Shown here one piece after another: positions 36,052-44,968 of a stretch of DNA of 64,000 nucleotides. The stretch is from Myxococcota bacterium (GTDB taxonomy: Bacteria > Myxococcota_A > UBA9160 > UBA6930): contig JANQOX010000001.1 of assembly GCA_028285625.1 (NCBI GenBank), forward strand, positions 62,001-126,000, written 5' to 3'. A program made the position numbers and the translations under genes. The notes below the pieces were generated by a model. It was not told the DNA's origin. It ran no database searches and worked only from the letters and a program-made list of their open reading frames with translations. How positions within the stretch are numbered: the stretch's first letter is position 1; the number at the start of each line of letters is the position of its first letter.

Positions 36052-38061
36052 CTACTGCGGGTGCACCTGGATCGGAGAGGACCACGCGCGCTCCTGGATC
36101 GTGAGCGGAAGCTCGGGATGGGGTGCGACGCCTTCGCGAAGTGCGTCCCAGGTCGACCAGCGGCAGGTCGGGTTCTCGAGCACGCGGACGTAGTAGAAGG
36201 CGCGCTCGGTGGGATCGAAGTCGGGGTCCTGCCAGACCGTTTCGAGATGAGATGCGCCTGGGCCGGCCAGGATTGCGCAGGTTGCCGGATCGACGCGCGC
36301 GCCGTTGTCGGGGCAGCGATGGGTGGCCGGATCGACCTCGAGCCCGTCGGAGCAGGCGACGTCGTAGACACGTTCGCGGGAATCGCCTGCCTCGACCCAG
36401 CCCTTGATGATCTGGACGCGCTGGATCTTGGTGCCGGCAGGGTCGGCCTGGGCCCAGACTGCGAACTGGGGTGCGCCCCCGCGCGCCGCCGTGTGCCACG
36501 CGCCGCCCATGGGGACGCCCTGGGCGTAGGCGCTCGCCAGTCCGTCGGGTGTCGTCAACAGGTCGCTCTCGAACCCCCGCCCGGCGAACAGCCGCACGCG
36601 CATGCGCGGCCCCGAGGTGGCGAAGGTCTCCTTGCGCCGGAACGCCGCGTAGATCGACTCGCGGGTGTTCTCTTCGGCCCACACGCCCGTCACGCCCGAT
36701 GCGCCGTAGGTATTGGTGGCGCTGCGCAGGTAGGTGCGGCCGCCCACCTCGACGAGGGCATCGGGGCCCACCAGGCGCATGCCGGTGCGAAGCAGGAAAC
36801 CGAGCGGAACCGAGCCGCGCAGCTCGGGGGTCGCGTCGAGCAGCCCCACCTTGGAGAAGAAGTTGGCCTCGTCGTCCGAGATGGCGCCGGTGTGCGTGTC
36901 GCTCGCGCCGACGAAGCCGAAGTCGTAGGGGTTCCCGCTGTCGCCGGCCTCGAGTTCGAGCCCGCGGCGCAGGGCGTCCCGCACGTAGCTGCCCGGGGGC
37001 TTGCTCGGCAGCATGGTCGCGACGCGGTAGGGCGTGATCTCGAAGGCGGCCCACTCGTCTTCGGGCGAGAGGGAGGGGTGGGTCTCCGAGGTGCCCTTCA
37101 CCTGGGTGATCTCGACGAGCGGTTCGTTGCGCAGCCGTCGGTTGGCGTAGGCATCGTCGATGGGTCGGCCCTCCCAGTCGACCCTCTCGAACATCGAGCC
37201 GTTCGAACCGTTCGAGTTGTGCGGGATCGCGAGGCTCTCGATGCCGCGCGCGCGCAGGCCGTCCATCCAATCCCAGAGGCCCTCGGGGTTCTGGGAGTGG
37301 AAGCGCGAGAAGGGGACGGTGGGCAGCTCTTCGCTGCTCTCGAAGATCACGTTGCGGTGCAGGTTGCCGCGCTCGTCGGTGGAGGACGTGTACTCGTAGC
37401 CGACGAAGGTCGTGAAGCGCCCCGGCTCGTAGTACTGGTCCGCCGCGTCGATCGTGTCGCGCCAGGCGTTGCGGGTGATGTCGAGCACCTCTTCCCGATC
37501 GAGGGAGCCGTCCCGAAGCCCCTGGAGCGCCTGGGGAAGAAACGTGCCGAAGGCCCGCAGGCGCTTCGGCAGGGACAGCAGCCCCCGGTTGCCCTCGTCG
37601 TTCAGGTCGTGCAGCGGTTCGGCCATCGGGTGGCGCGAGAACGCACTCGACGTATCGGCGGCCTCCTTCACGACGCCGAGGAACATGGCGTGGTCGGTGA
37701 CGGCATAGAAATCGAGGGGCTCGCGCAGCTGCACGTCGAAGCCGGCCGGGTGGGCAATGGCCTCGCCCCGTGCGTACCGGTACGCGTCGCGTGGCGACGC
37801 GGTGGTCCCGAACGCATAGGCGTCGAAGGAGTAGGCGGTGTGGACGTGGAGGTCGCCGAACCACGCCTGCCGACCCACGGCCGCGGGGGGGCGGGTTCGA
37901 AGCGTGGCGTCGTCCGCTTCGAACACCGGGCCGCTGGCAAACCCACCCGCCGGGCTCGGCTCTTCATCGGTCACGCCCACCGTGGGTCGCTCGCAGGCGA
38001 GTGACGCGAGCAGTACGGCCCATGCGATCCATGCCCCCGGTCGGGTTCTCGTCATGCTCAT
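36052..38061 (-). CDS. Exported DUF3604 protein, likely lipoprotein
   Basis: The 669-residue product has a lipoprotein-type signal (AWAVLLASLACERP) and then a DUF3604 domain. This begins with a PHP-like metal motif WFGDLHVHTAYSFDAYAFG and continues with FYAVTDHAMFLG, FVGYEYTSS, AIPHNSNGSNG and GFVGASDTHTG. The His/Asp residues could form a metallohydrolase site. DUF3604 function is unknown. ATG 38061 overlaps the stop of the NMO-like gene (ATGA), so it is the last gene of the minus-strand catabolic operon. Confidence 0.85.
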   Translation of the reverse strand: MSMTRTRPGAWIAWAVLLASLACERPTVGVTDEEPSPAGGFASGPVFEADDATLRTRPPAAVGRQAWFGDLHVHTAYSFDAYAFGTTASPRDAYRYARGEAIAHPAGFDVQLREPLDFYAVTDHAMFLGVVKEAADTSSAFSRHPMAEPLHDLNDEGNRGLLSLPKRLRAFGTFLPQALQGLRDGSLDREEVLDITRNAWRDTIDAADQYYEPGRFTTFVGYEYTSSTDERGNLHRNVIFESSEELPTVPFSRFHSQNPEGLWDWMDGLRARGIESLAIPHNSNGSNGSMFERVDWEGRPIDDAYANRRLRNEPLVEITQVKGTSETHPSLSPEDEWAAFEITPYRVATMLPSKPPGSYVRDALRRGLELEAGDSGNPYDFGFVGASDTHTGAISDDEANFFSKVGLLDATPELRGSVPLGFLLRTGMRLVGPDALVEVGGRTYLRSATNTYGASGVTGVWAEENTRESIYAAFRRKETFATSGPRMRVRLFAGRGFESDLLTTPDGLASAYAQGVPMGGAWHTAARGGAPQFAVWAQADPAGTKIQRVQIIKGWVEAGDSRERVYDVACSDGLEVDPATHRCPDNGARVDPATCAILAGPGASHLETVWQDPDFDPTERAFYYVRVLENPTCRWSTWDALREGVAPHPELPLTIQERAWSSPIQVHPQ

Positions 38062-39176
38062 TCCCCCGTGAGGCCTTCCAGGCGCTCCATGGTGTCGGCG
38101 TACTCGACGGCGAACTCCTCCATCACGGTTCGCACCGACTTCACATGGTTCATCGAACCCACGATCTGCCCCACGAAATAGTTGGAGAGCTGCTCCGACC
38201 CCTTGTTGTTGTGCGCCGTGCGGCTGATGCGCGCCTGGGCTTCTCGCACCAGTCGGGGCTGGAGCGGCATGGGCAGCGGGTCGGGGTTCGAGGCGTCTTC
38301 CCACGCGTCGGTCCATGCGCTGCGCAGCTGGCGAGCCGGCTTGCCCGTGAGCGAGCGGCTTCGCACCGTGTCGCTCGACGTCGCGTGGAGGAACTTCTCC
38401 TTCACCACCGGGTGCGTCTCGGCCTCCTCGGTGGTGAGCCACACCGAGCCACACCAGACGCCCTGGGCGCCGAGTGCCAGCGCGGCGGTGACCTGCCGGC
38501 CATTGCCGATGCCGCCGGCGGCGACCACCGGTACCGGGCTCACGGCATCGACGACTTCGGGGATCAGCACCAGGGTCGAGACCGTGCCGGTGTGGCCCCC
38601 CGCCTCGTAGCCCTGGGCCACGACCAGGTCGACGCCGGCTTCGACGTGCCGACGCGCGTGTTCCACCGTGCCGGCCAGCGCCGCGACCTTCACGCCGCGC
38701 TTGCGGCCTTCGGTGATCATCCACTCGGGCGGCGGGCCGAGCGCCGATGCGATCAGGCTGATGCGGTGCTCGAACGCCAGCTCGATCACGTCGCGCTGCT
38801 TCTCGTAACCGACGGAGAATTCCGGGGCGAGCTCGACGTCGGCCGGCAGCGGCGGCACCTCGTGCTCGTCGAGCAGGCGATCGAGGAACTGCTTGTGCTC
38901 CTCGGGGATGCGCTCGTCGAGCTGGCTGGCGTCGAACCCGCCTCGGTCGCTGCCCGCGAAGTTCGCCGGTAGCAGGAGATCGACGCCGTAGGGCTTGTCG
39001 CCGATCTCGTTCTCGATCCACTCGAGCTCCTGGCGCAGGCCCTTGGGCGAGTGGCCCGCGACACCGAGCACGCCGAGCCCGCCCGCCTTCGAGACGGCGG
39101 CGGCCACGTCGCGGCAGTGGGTGAAGGCAAAGATCGGGAACTCGAGGCCGAGTTCTTCGGCGAGCGGGGTCCGCAT
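38058..39176 (-). CDS. Nitronate monooxygenase-family FMN enzyme (NMO/2-nitropropane dioxygenase-like)
   Basis: The 372-residue TIM barrel has FPIFAFTHCRDVAAAVSKAGG, the FMN/substrate motif QGYEAGGHTG and PVPVVAAGGIGNGRQV, which define the NMO/FabK superfamily. GGAG precedes ATG 39176. In catabolic operons such proteins often act on unsaturated or nitro-aliphatic substrates or as enoyl reductases, and actual nitronate activity is not proven by sequence. It is downstream of two acyl-CoA dehydrogenase genes and overlaps DUF3604. Confidence 0.87.
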   Translation of the reverse strand: MRTPLAEELGLEFPIFAFTHCRDVAAAVSKAGGLGVLGVAGHSPKGLRQELEWIENEIGDKPYGVDLLLPANFAGSDRGGFDASQLDERIPEEHKQFLDRLLDEHEVPPLPADVELAPEFSVGYEKQRDVIELAFEHRISLIASALGPPPEWMITEGRKRGVKVAALAGTVEHARRHVEAGVDLVVAQGYEAGGHTGTVSTLVLIPEVVDAVSPVPVVAAGGIGNGRQVTAALALGAQGVWCGSVWLTTEEAETHPVVKEKFLHATSSDTVRSRSLTGKPARQLRSAWTDAWEDASNPDPLPMPLQPRLVREAQARISRTAHNNKGSEQLSNYFVGQIVGSMNHVKSVRTVMEEFAVEYADTMERLEGLTGE

Positions 39177-39211
39177 GGCGTCTCCTTGGTGATGAGCCCG
39201 GTCGCCTGGGA

Positions 39212-40300
39212 TCAGGCGGCCGGGGCGAAGCCCTGGATCTCGGCCGCGCGCGCGCGCAGGTGCTCGGGGCCCCCGAGCAGGTGCCGCGAGTTGGCGATGC
39301 GCTTGAACCAGAAATGCAGGTTCTGCTCGTCGGTCCAGCCGATGCCGCCGTGGACCTGGGTGGACACGCTCGCGATCTCGCGGCCGATCTCGGCAATGTG
39401 GGCGAGCGCGTGGCATGCCATCAGCGGCGCCTCGTCGGGCAGCGCGTCGAAGCTGTGCGCGGCGTACCAGAGCAGCGATCGCGCGGGCTCGACCTCGGCG
39501 ATCATCTCGGAGCACATGTGTTTCACGGCCTGGAACGAGCCAATGAGCCGGTCGAACTGCTTGCGCTGCTTGGCGTAGGCGACGGCCTGCTCGACCATCG
39601 ACTCGCAGGCGCCAAGCGTGTCGGCCGCCAGGGCGATGCGGCCGGCATCCAGCATGCGGGTGATGGCAGCCCCCGCGCCCTCGAAGACGGCTGCCGCTTC
39701 GGCATTCGACAGGGCGACCTCGGCGGTGCAGCGCGTGGCGTCCACCGTGGCGAGCCGCTCGATCGAGACCCCCGGCGCATCGGTGCGCACCACCGCGAGG
39801 GTGTCGGCATCGACCGCGAGCAGTACGGCGTCGGCACCGAAGGCGTCGAGCGCCATCAAGGACTTGCCCGAGATGCGGCCCCCGTCGAGTGTGAGGCCGG
39901 CCTCCTCGCGCACCGAGAACCGTTCGGTGGCCGCCACACCCACCACCTGCTCGCCCGAGGCGATGCCTGCCAGCCAGGGCTCGGCCTGGGCTCCGCCACT
40001 GGCGCGCAAGGCCACGGTGGCCATGACGGCCGAACTCAGAAACGGGGCCGGTGTCGCCGCGTGCCCCAGCGCCTGGCTCACCAGCGCAGCGTCGAGCAGG
40101 CCGAGCGCGCTCCCGCCCTGGGCCTCGGGCACCAGGATGCCGGTGAGGCCCAGCTCGGCCAGCGCGCGCCAGAGGCCGCGGTCGTTGGGGCAGCCCTGCT
40201 CGCGCAGCTCGCGAACGCGTTCGATCGGCACCTGCTCGGCGAGAAAGCCGCGCACGGTCTGGTCGAGTAGCTGCTGATCCTCGGAGAGTCCGAAGTCCAT
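39212..40300 (-). CDS. Acyl-CoA dehydrogenase-family subunit (short form)
   Basis: The 362-residue ACAD has the N-terminal helical domain (MDFGLSEDQQLLDQTVRGFL), a reduced middle beta-domain and a C-terminal helix bundle (AYAKQRKQFDRLIGSFQAVKHM, STQVHGGIGWTDEQNLHFWFKR). Pairing with an adjacent longer ACAD resembles heteromeric alpha2beta2 enzymes such as FadE28-FadE29 of sterol side-chain degradation, where one subunit lacks part of the FAD site. It lies 7 bp after its partner. Confidence 0.88.
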   Translation of the reverse strand: MDFGLSEDQQLLDQTVRGFLAEQVPIERVRELREQGCPNDRGLWRALAELGLTGILVPEAQGGSALGLLDAALVSQALGHAATPAPFLSSAVMATVALRASGGAQAEPWLAGIASGEQVVGVAATERFSVREEAGLTLDGGRISGKSLMALDAFGADAVLLAVDADTLAVVRTDAPGVSIERLATVDATRCTAEVALSNAEAAAVFEGAGAAITRMLDAGRIALAADTLGACESMVEQAVAYAKQRKQFDRLIGSFQAVKHMCSEMIAEVEPARSLLWYAAHSFDALPDEAPLMACHALAHIAEIGREIASVSTQVHGGIGWTDEQNLHFWFKRIANSRHLLGGPEHLRARAAEIQGFAPAA

Positions 40301-40307
40301 GGTCGCC

Positions 40308-41501
40308 TCAAGCCTTCGCCGGCTTGGGCTCGCGGGGCAGGCCCAGGCCGCGTTCGGCAATGATGTTCTTCTGGATCTGCGCGGTCCCGCCGCCGATGAT
40401 CAGCCCCAGCGCGAGAAACGAGAACGCCTGCCACCAGCCGCGCTCGCGCTCGTACTTCGCATGGTCGTAGAGCGACCCGAGCTCACCCATCACGTCGAAT
40501 GCCAGGTCGGCCATGTCGAAGCTGAGCTGGCAGTTCTGGAGCTTCACGACCAGCCCTGCCACCCCGGGCGACTCGCCCTTGAGCGAGCACGTGAGCATGC
40601 GCATGCTGTGGTGCTTCATGGTGAGCGCCCGGGCCTGGAGCTTCATCAGCCGGTCGCGGAAGACGGGACTCGCCATGGCCGGCACGCCCTGCTGGGTCTC
40701 GCGGTTCATCAGGCGGACCAGGCGCTCGAAGGTGCCCACGGCGTTGTCGTTGAGCGAGGCCCGTTCGTGCTTCAGCGTGGTGTTGGCGATCTTCCAGCCC
40801 TCTCCGCGCTGGCCCACCACGTTGGCGCGCGGCACGCGCACGTCCGTGAGGAAGACCTGGTTGAACGAGTTCTCGCCGATGCTGCCCGACATGGTCTCGA
40901 GCGGCTGCACCTCGATGCCCGGCGTATCCATGGGCATGAGCACGTAGCTGATGCCTTCGTGCTTCTTGGCGTCCGGTTCGGTGCGCACCAGGATGAAGCA
41001 CATCTGTGCCTTGTCCGCGGTGCTCGTCCAGATCTTCTGGCCGCTGATCAGGAAGTCGTCGCCGTCCTCGACTGCGCGCGTCTGCAGGCTCGCGAGATCG
41101 CTGCCCGAGCCCGGCTCGGAGTAGCCCTGGCACCAGGTGACTTCACCGCGCAGGGTCGGGCCGACCCAGCGCTGCTTCTGTTCCTCGGTGCCGTGGGCGA
41201 GCAGCGTGGGGACGAGCATCGACGTGCCCTGCAGGTTCGTCCCCCGCGGCGCGTTCGCGCGGGTGAACTCCTCGTCGAGGATGACCGTCTCGAGCAGGTC
41301 GGGCTCGGCCCCGTAGCCGCCGTACTCCTTGGGGATGGTGCGCGCCCAGTAGCCGTGCTCGATCAGGAGCGAGAGCCAGGCCCGGCGGTCGGCGCCCCGC
41401 AGTTCGCCCGCGTCATCGCGCTTCGGCGCCTGGTGGTTCTCGAGAAAGCCGCGCACCTCCTGGCGGAAGCCGTCGTACCGCTCGTCGAACTCGAGATCCA
41501 T
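40308..41501 (-). CDS. Acyl-CoA dehydrogenase-family subunit (long form)
   Basis: The 397-residue ACAD has MDLEFDERYDGFRQEVRGFL, the flavin-binding YSEPGSGSDLASLQTRA and GQKIWTSTADKAQ blocks, KHERASLND near the usual base position, and the C-terminus LGLIIGGGTAQIQKNIIAERGLGLPRE. It matches the FadE17/FadE29-like group. It is encoded directly before the shorter ACAD, so the two probably form one alpha2beta2 enzyme that dehydrogenates a branched or terpenoid acyl-CoA. Confidence 0.9.
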   Translation of the reverse strand: MDLEFDERYDGFRQEVRGFLENHQAPKRDDAGELRGADRRAWLSLLIEHGYWARTIPKEYGGYGAEPDLLETVILDEEFTRANAPRGTNLQGTSMLVPTLLAHGTEEQKQRWVGPTLRGEVTWCQGYSEPGSGSDLASLQTRAVEDGDDFLISGQKIWTSTADKAQMCFILVRTEPDAKKHEGISYVLMPMDTPGIEVQPLETMSGSIGENSFNQVFLTDVRVPRANVVGQRGEGWKIANTTLKHERASLNDNAVGTFERLVRLMNRETQQGVPAMASPVFRDRLMKLQARALTMKHHSMRMLTCSLKGESPGVAGLVVKLQNCQLSFDMADLAFDVMGELGSLYDHAKYERERGWWQAFSFLALGLIIGGGTAQIQKNIIAERGLGLPREPKPAKA

Positions 41502-41516
41502 GGGTCCTCCTCCGCT

Positions 41517-42320
41517 CTAGCCGTTGGGCCCGCGTGTGCCCGGGGCGGGCGGGTCGACCGGCCCGCCGGCAAAGCACTGGGCGATGGGCATCCAGGCGCT
41601 CGCCACCGGGCCCACCACCTCGAGGGCGGTGTCGGCGACGTTGCGTCCCTGGGTGACCACCTGACAGAAGTCCACCGCGTCGCCGCGAACGAAGTCCCGG
41701 TCGCTGGGCTCGTTCCACTCCCACACGGCGCCCGACGGTGCGACGATGCGCACGTAGGGAGGCGGGCCCGGCACGTCGAGCCCGCGGTTCACGAACGTCC
41801 AGCCGAAGGTCTTCACGCCGATGGTCGCCACGTGTCGGATGCGGTCACTGTGCGTGCGCGCCGCGCCCATGAGGTCGTAGACCTCCTGGGCGTGGGCCCA
41901 CGTCTCCATGTAGCGCGCCGTCGTGAACATGGGCACGCCCATGTCGGGGCCGAACCAGGGTAGACGTCGCTTGGGCTCGCAGGCGCCCAGCGTCTCGGCC
42001 AGCTCGTGGGCCGTCTCGCGCCACGCCGAGAGCATGCCCTTGGCATCGAGCTCGCCGTAGCGTTCGCGGGCGAGCTGCTGGTTCGTGCGTCCGGTCCGGA
42101 CCGCCTGCAGCACGATCTCGCGATCGGGCGCGAAGGCCGCCTCGCCTTCGAGGGCCATGCGCGAGACGTGGTCGAAGTAGTGCAGGTGCGCCACCACGTC
42201 CCAGGGCGTCCAACCCATGAAGGCGGTTTCGCGGTTCCAGTCGTCCGGCGCGAGCGTCTCGAGAAAGGCGTGGAACTCGTCCACCTCGTCGCGGAAGTCG
42301 CCGCTGATCGAGCGGCTCAT
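41517..42320 (-). CDS. TIGR03084-family metal-binding protein (DinB/maleylpyruvate-isomerase-like fold)
   Basis: The 267-residue protein has the DinB-like metal pattern: His in WDVVAHLHYFDHVS (about 40-53) and YMETWAHAQEVYDLMG (about 136-151). It is followed by a TIGR03084-type C-terminal domain (RHVATIGVKTFGWTFVNRG, VTQGRNVADT). TIGR03084 genes typically sit beside acyl-CoA carboxylase and AtuA-like genes, as here. Its ATG at 42320 is part of a 23-bp tandem repeat and overlaps the stop of a preceding octapeptide frame. The reaction is unknown. Confidence 0.85.
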   Translation of the reverse strand: MSRSISGDFRDEVDEFHAFLETLAPDDWNRETAFMGWTPWDVVAHLHYFDHVSRMALEGEAAFAPDREIVLQAVRTGRTNQQLARERYGELDAKGMLSAWRETAHELAETLGACEPKRRLPWFGPDMGVPMFTTARYMETWAHAQEVYDLMGAARTHSDRIRHVATIGVKTFGWTFVNRGLDVPGPPPYVRIVAPSGAVWEWNEPSDRDFVRGDAVDFCQVVTQGRNVADTALEVVGPVASAWMPIAQCFAGGPVDPPAPGTRGPNG

Positions 42321-42383
42321 GCGTCGTCCGCCCAGGCGCTCATGCGTCGTCCGCCCAGGCGCTCATGCGTCGTCCGCCCACGG
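42317..42383. repeat. 23-bp tandem repeat (about 2.7 copies) creating two ATGA-linked octapeptide frames
   Basis: On the plus strand the unit beginning GCGTCGTCCGCCCAGGCGCT occupies 42321-42343 and 42344-42366, with a partial third copy at 42367-42383 inside the 3' end of the ECH gene. On the minus strand each copy supplies ATGA. The ECH stop overlaps an ATG at 42366 encoding MSAWADDA-stop (42366-42340), whose stop overlaps an identical frame (42343-42317), whose stop overlaps the TIGR03084 start at 42320. The repeat copies the WADDA-stop tail of ECH, most simply by slippage. Confidence 0.85.
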
Positions 42384-43130
42384 AGCTTTCTCGCGCTTCA
42401 GGAAGGCGCGCATGCCAGCGGCGGCCTCGTCGCTTCGGAACAGCCGGGCCGACAACTCGGCCGTGTGGGAGAACGCCTCTTGCTGGGGCAGGGCGGGCAC
42501 GTCGTACACGAGCCGCTTGGCGTGGCCGAGCGCCTCGGGGCCGCCCTTGCACAGGTCGGCCACCACCTCATCGACGGCCGCGTCGAGCTCCGCGGCCGGG
42601 ACCGCGCGGCTGATGAGTCCGTATTCGGCGGCCTTCGCTGCCGAGAATCGGTTGCCGCGCAGAAAGGCCTCCATGGCTTCGCCGCGCCGCATCTTCGGCA
42701 AGCACACCACCGAGATGATGGCGGGCGCCACGCCGAGCCGGACCTCGGTGAACCCGAACTTCACGTCGTCCTGGGCGATCGCGATGTCGAGTGCCGCCGC
42801 CAGCCCGTTGCCGCCCCCGACCACGTGGCCACGAATCTTGCCCACGATCGGCGTGGTCGACGACTGGATCATGACGAGCAGTGCGTCGAGGCCGATCTTG
42901 GGCGCTCCGCCCTGTTCGGCGCCCGACTGCTGCTTCAGGTTGGCCCCGGCACAGAAGGTGGTGCCCTCGTTGGTCACGACGACGGCGCGCACCTTGGGGT
43001 CGGCGTCTGCGCGGGTGATCGCGTCGTACAGGCCGTTCACCACCGGGGCGCCCAGCGCGTTGCGGCTCTCGATGTCCGCCAGGGTGACGGTGAGGACCCC
43101 AAGGGCCTCCTCGATCCGGACCTCGCCCAT
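42363..43130 (-). CDS. Enoyl-CoA hydratase-family protein
   Basis: The 255-residue crotonase protein has oxyanion motifs TTFCAGANLKQQS and RGHVVGGGNGLAAALDIAI, and FTEVRLGVAPAIISVV near the first catalytic Glu. ATG 43130 is preferred over ATG 43148 because GGAGGG lies between them. The C-terminal WADDA codons are copied in the adjacent tandem repeat. It is the first gene of the minus-strand catabolic operon and divergent from the carboxylase beta subunit, consistent with an AtuE/LiuC-like hydratase role. Confidence 0.88.
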   Translation of the reverse strand: MGEVRIEEALGVLTVTLADIESRNALGAPVVNGLYDAITRADADPKVRAVVVTNEGTTFCAGANLKQQSGAEQGGAPKIGLDALLVMIQSSTTPIVGKIRGHVVGGGNGLAAALDIAIAQDDVKFGFTEVRLGVAPAIISVVCLPKMRRGEAMEAFLRGNRFSAAKAAEYGLISRAVPAAELDAAVDEVVADLCKGGPEALGHAKRLVYDVPALPQQEAFSHTAELSARLFRSDEAAAGMRAFLKREKAPWADDA

Positions 43131-43285
43131 CGCACCCTCCGCCCCCATCCGGTCCGCGGCGCGAGCCCACCGACGGAGAGGGAAATATCAGTTGCTCGTG
43201 ATTACCGTAGCTGTTACCTGTGTGCAACCGCCTGGCCCGACGGCGTTCCGCGTCGGCGACGACGGTGTGCGATCCGAGGAGTGCC
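43131..43285. promoter_or_regulatory. Divergent promoter region between ECH operon and carboxylase operon
   Basis: This 155-bp gap has an A+T-richer core at about 43182-43228. It contains inverted GTTGC (43191-43195) and GCAAC (43224-43228), and TTACC repeated at 43202 and 43214. A minus-strand TTGCAC and TAATCA pair is 17 bp apart, but both matches are weak. It is the logical site for control of both arms, possibly by the TetR protein encoded at 48719. No strong palindrome is seen. Confidence 0.4.
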
Positions 43286-44968
43286 ATGACCGCGACCCCC
43301 ACCGTACCGGCGCTGCTGGCCCCGCCGCTCCGCTCGAGCCTGGACCCGCGCAGCCCCGAGTTTGCCGAGAACCGGGAGGAGATGCTGAAGCGGCTCGAAG
43401 AGATCGAGTCGCTGCTGGACGAGGCCGAGCAGGGAGGCGGCGCGCACCACCACGAGCGACTGGCCAAGCGCGGCAAGCTGCCCGTGCGCGAACGCATCGC
43501 CCTGGCACTCGATCCCGACAGCCCCTTCCTCGAGATCAGTTCGCTCGCGGCCTACAACTCGTCGTACACCATCGGCGGCGGCGCGGTGCTCGGCATCGGC
43601 GTCATCGCCGGGGTCGAGTGCGTGATCTTCGCCAACGATCCCACCGTGCTCGGCGGGGCGCTCACCCCCTACGTGTCCAAGAAATGGATGCGCGCGCTCG
43701 AGATCGCCCGCGACAACCACATGCCCTACGTGAGCTTCGTCGAGTCGGCGGGCGCCGACCTGCGCATGCGGGGTGCCTCGCGCAAGAAGGACCAGGACGA
43801 GCCCAGCTCGCCCGTCAGTACGCGCATCGAGCACTTCGCCGAGAGCGGGCGGTTCTTCTACGAAATGATCGAGCTCAGCAAGCTCGAGATCCCGACGGTC
43901 TGCGTGGTGTTCGGCTCGTCCACGGCGGGCGGCGCCTACCAGCCGGGCCTCAGCGACTACAACGTCGTCATCAAGCAGCAGTCGAAGATCTTCCTGGCGG
44001 GGCCGCCGCTGGTGAAGATGGCCACCGGCGAGGACAGCGACGACGAGTCACTGGGCGGGGCGCAGATGCATGCCGACGTGTCGGGCCTGGGCGAGTACCT
44101 CGCCGAAGACGAGCCCGACGCGCTGCGCCTGTGCCGCGAGATCGTCTCTCACCTGAACTGGCGAAAGCCCGGCCCCGCGCCGTCGCTGCGCGCCGACCCG
44201 CCGGCGCTCGACCCCGAAGAGCTGCTGGGCATCATCGACCCCGAGCTGCGCCGGCCCGTCGAGATCCGGGACGTGATCGGGCGCATCGTCGACGGCTCGC
44301 GCTTCGAGGAGTTCAAGCCGCGCTACGGCCCGACCATGGTCTGCGGCTTCGGCTCGATCCACGGCTACCCGGTGGGCATCCTCGGCAACAACGGCGTCAT
44401 CTACCCGGAGTCGGCGGAGAAGGCCGCCCACTTCGTGCAGCTCTGCAACCAGATCGACATGCCGTTGCTCTTCTTCCAGAACCTGACCGGGTTCATCGTG
44501 GGCAAGGACTTCGAGGAGGCGGGCATCATCAAGAAGGGCTCACAGCTCATCAACGCCGTCACGAACTCGACCGTGCCCCACATGACCGTGATCGTCGGCG
44601 CGTCCTACGGCGCCGGCACCTATGCCATGTCGGGTCGCGCCTTCAACAACCGCTTCACGTTCATCTGGCCGAGCGCCAAGATCGCCGTCATGGGCGGCAA
44701 GCAGATCGCCGGTGTGATGTCGATCGTGCGGCGCGGCCAGGCTGCGCGAAAGGGCGAGCCCTTCGACGAAGAGGCCGATGCCCAGATTCGCGCGGCGGTG
44801 GAGGAGGCCCAGGAGCAGGGGTCGGTCGCACTCGAAGCCAGTGGTGCCATCAGCGACGACGGCATCCTCGACCCGCGCGACACTCGCACCGCCCTGGGCA
44901 TCTGCCTGTCGGTCGTGCGCAACAAGCCCATCGAGGGCGCCAAGGGCTACGGAGTCTTTCGACTGTGA
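43286..44968 (+). CDS. Biotin-dependent acyl-CoA carboxylase, carboxyltransferase (beta) subunit
   Basis: The 560-residue product has both halves of the carboxyltransferase fold. The N-terminal half has GGGAHHHERLAKRGKLPVRER and VESAGADLRMRG, and the C-terminal half has CGFGSIHGYPVGILGNNGV and MTVIVGASYGAGTYAMSGR. Length and sequence fit methylcrotonyl-/geranyl-CoA carboxylase beta subunits (LiuB/AtuC-like). GAGGA precedes ATG 43286. Its stop overlaps the alpha-subunit GTG (GTGA). The adjacent AtuA-like gene favours a branched or terpenoid acyl-CoA as substrate. Confidence 0.92.
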   Translation: MTATPTVPALLAPPLRSSLDPRSPEFAENREEMLKRLEEIESLLDEAEQGGGAHHHERLAKRGKLPVRERIALALDPDSPFLEISSLAAYNSSYTIGGGAVLGIGVIAGVECVIFANDPTVLGGALTPYVSKKWMRALEIARDNHMPYVSFVESAGADLRMRGASRKKDQDEPSSPVSTRIEHFAESGRFFYEMIELSKLEIPTVCVVFGSSTAGGAYQPGLSDYNVVIKQQSKIFLAGPPLVKMATGEDSDDESLGGAQMHADVSGLGEYLAEDEPDALRLCREIVSHLNWRKPGPAPSLRADPPALDPEELLGIIDPELRRPVEIRDVIGRIVDGSRFEEFKPRYGPTMVCGFGSIHGYPVGILGNNGVIYPESAEKAAHFVQLCNQIDMPLLFFQNLTGFIVGKDFEEAGIIKKGSQLINAVTNSTVPHMTVIVGASYGAGTYAMSGRAFNNRFTFIWPSAKIAVMGGKQIAGVMSIVRRGQAARKGEPFDEEADAQIRAAVEEAQEQGSVALEASGAISDDGILDPRDTRTALGICLSVVRNKPIEGAKGYGVFRL

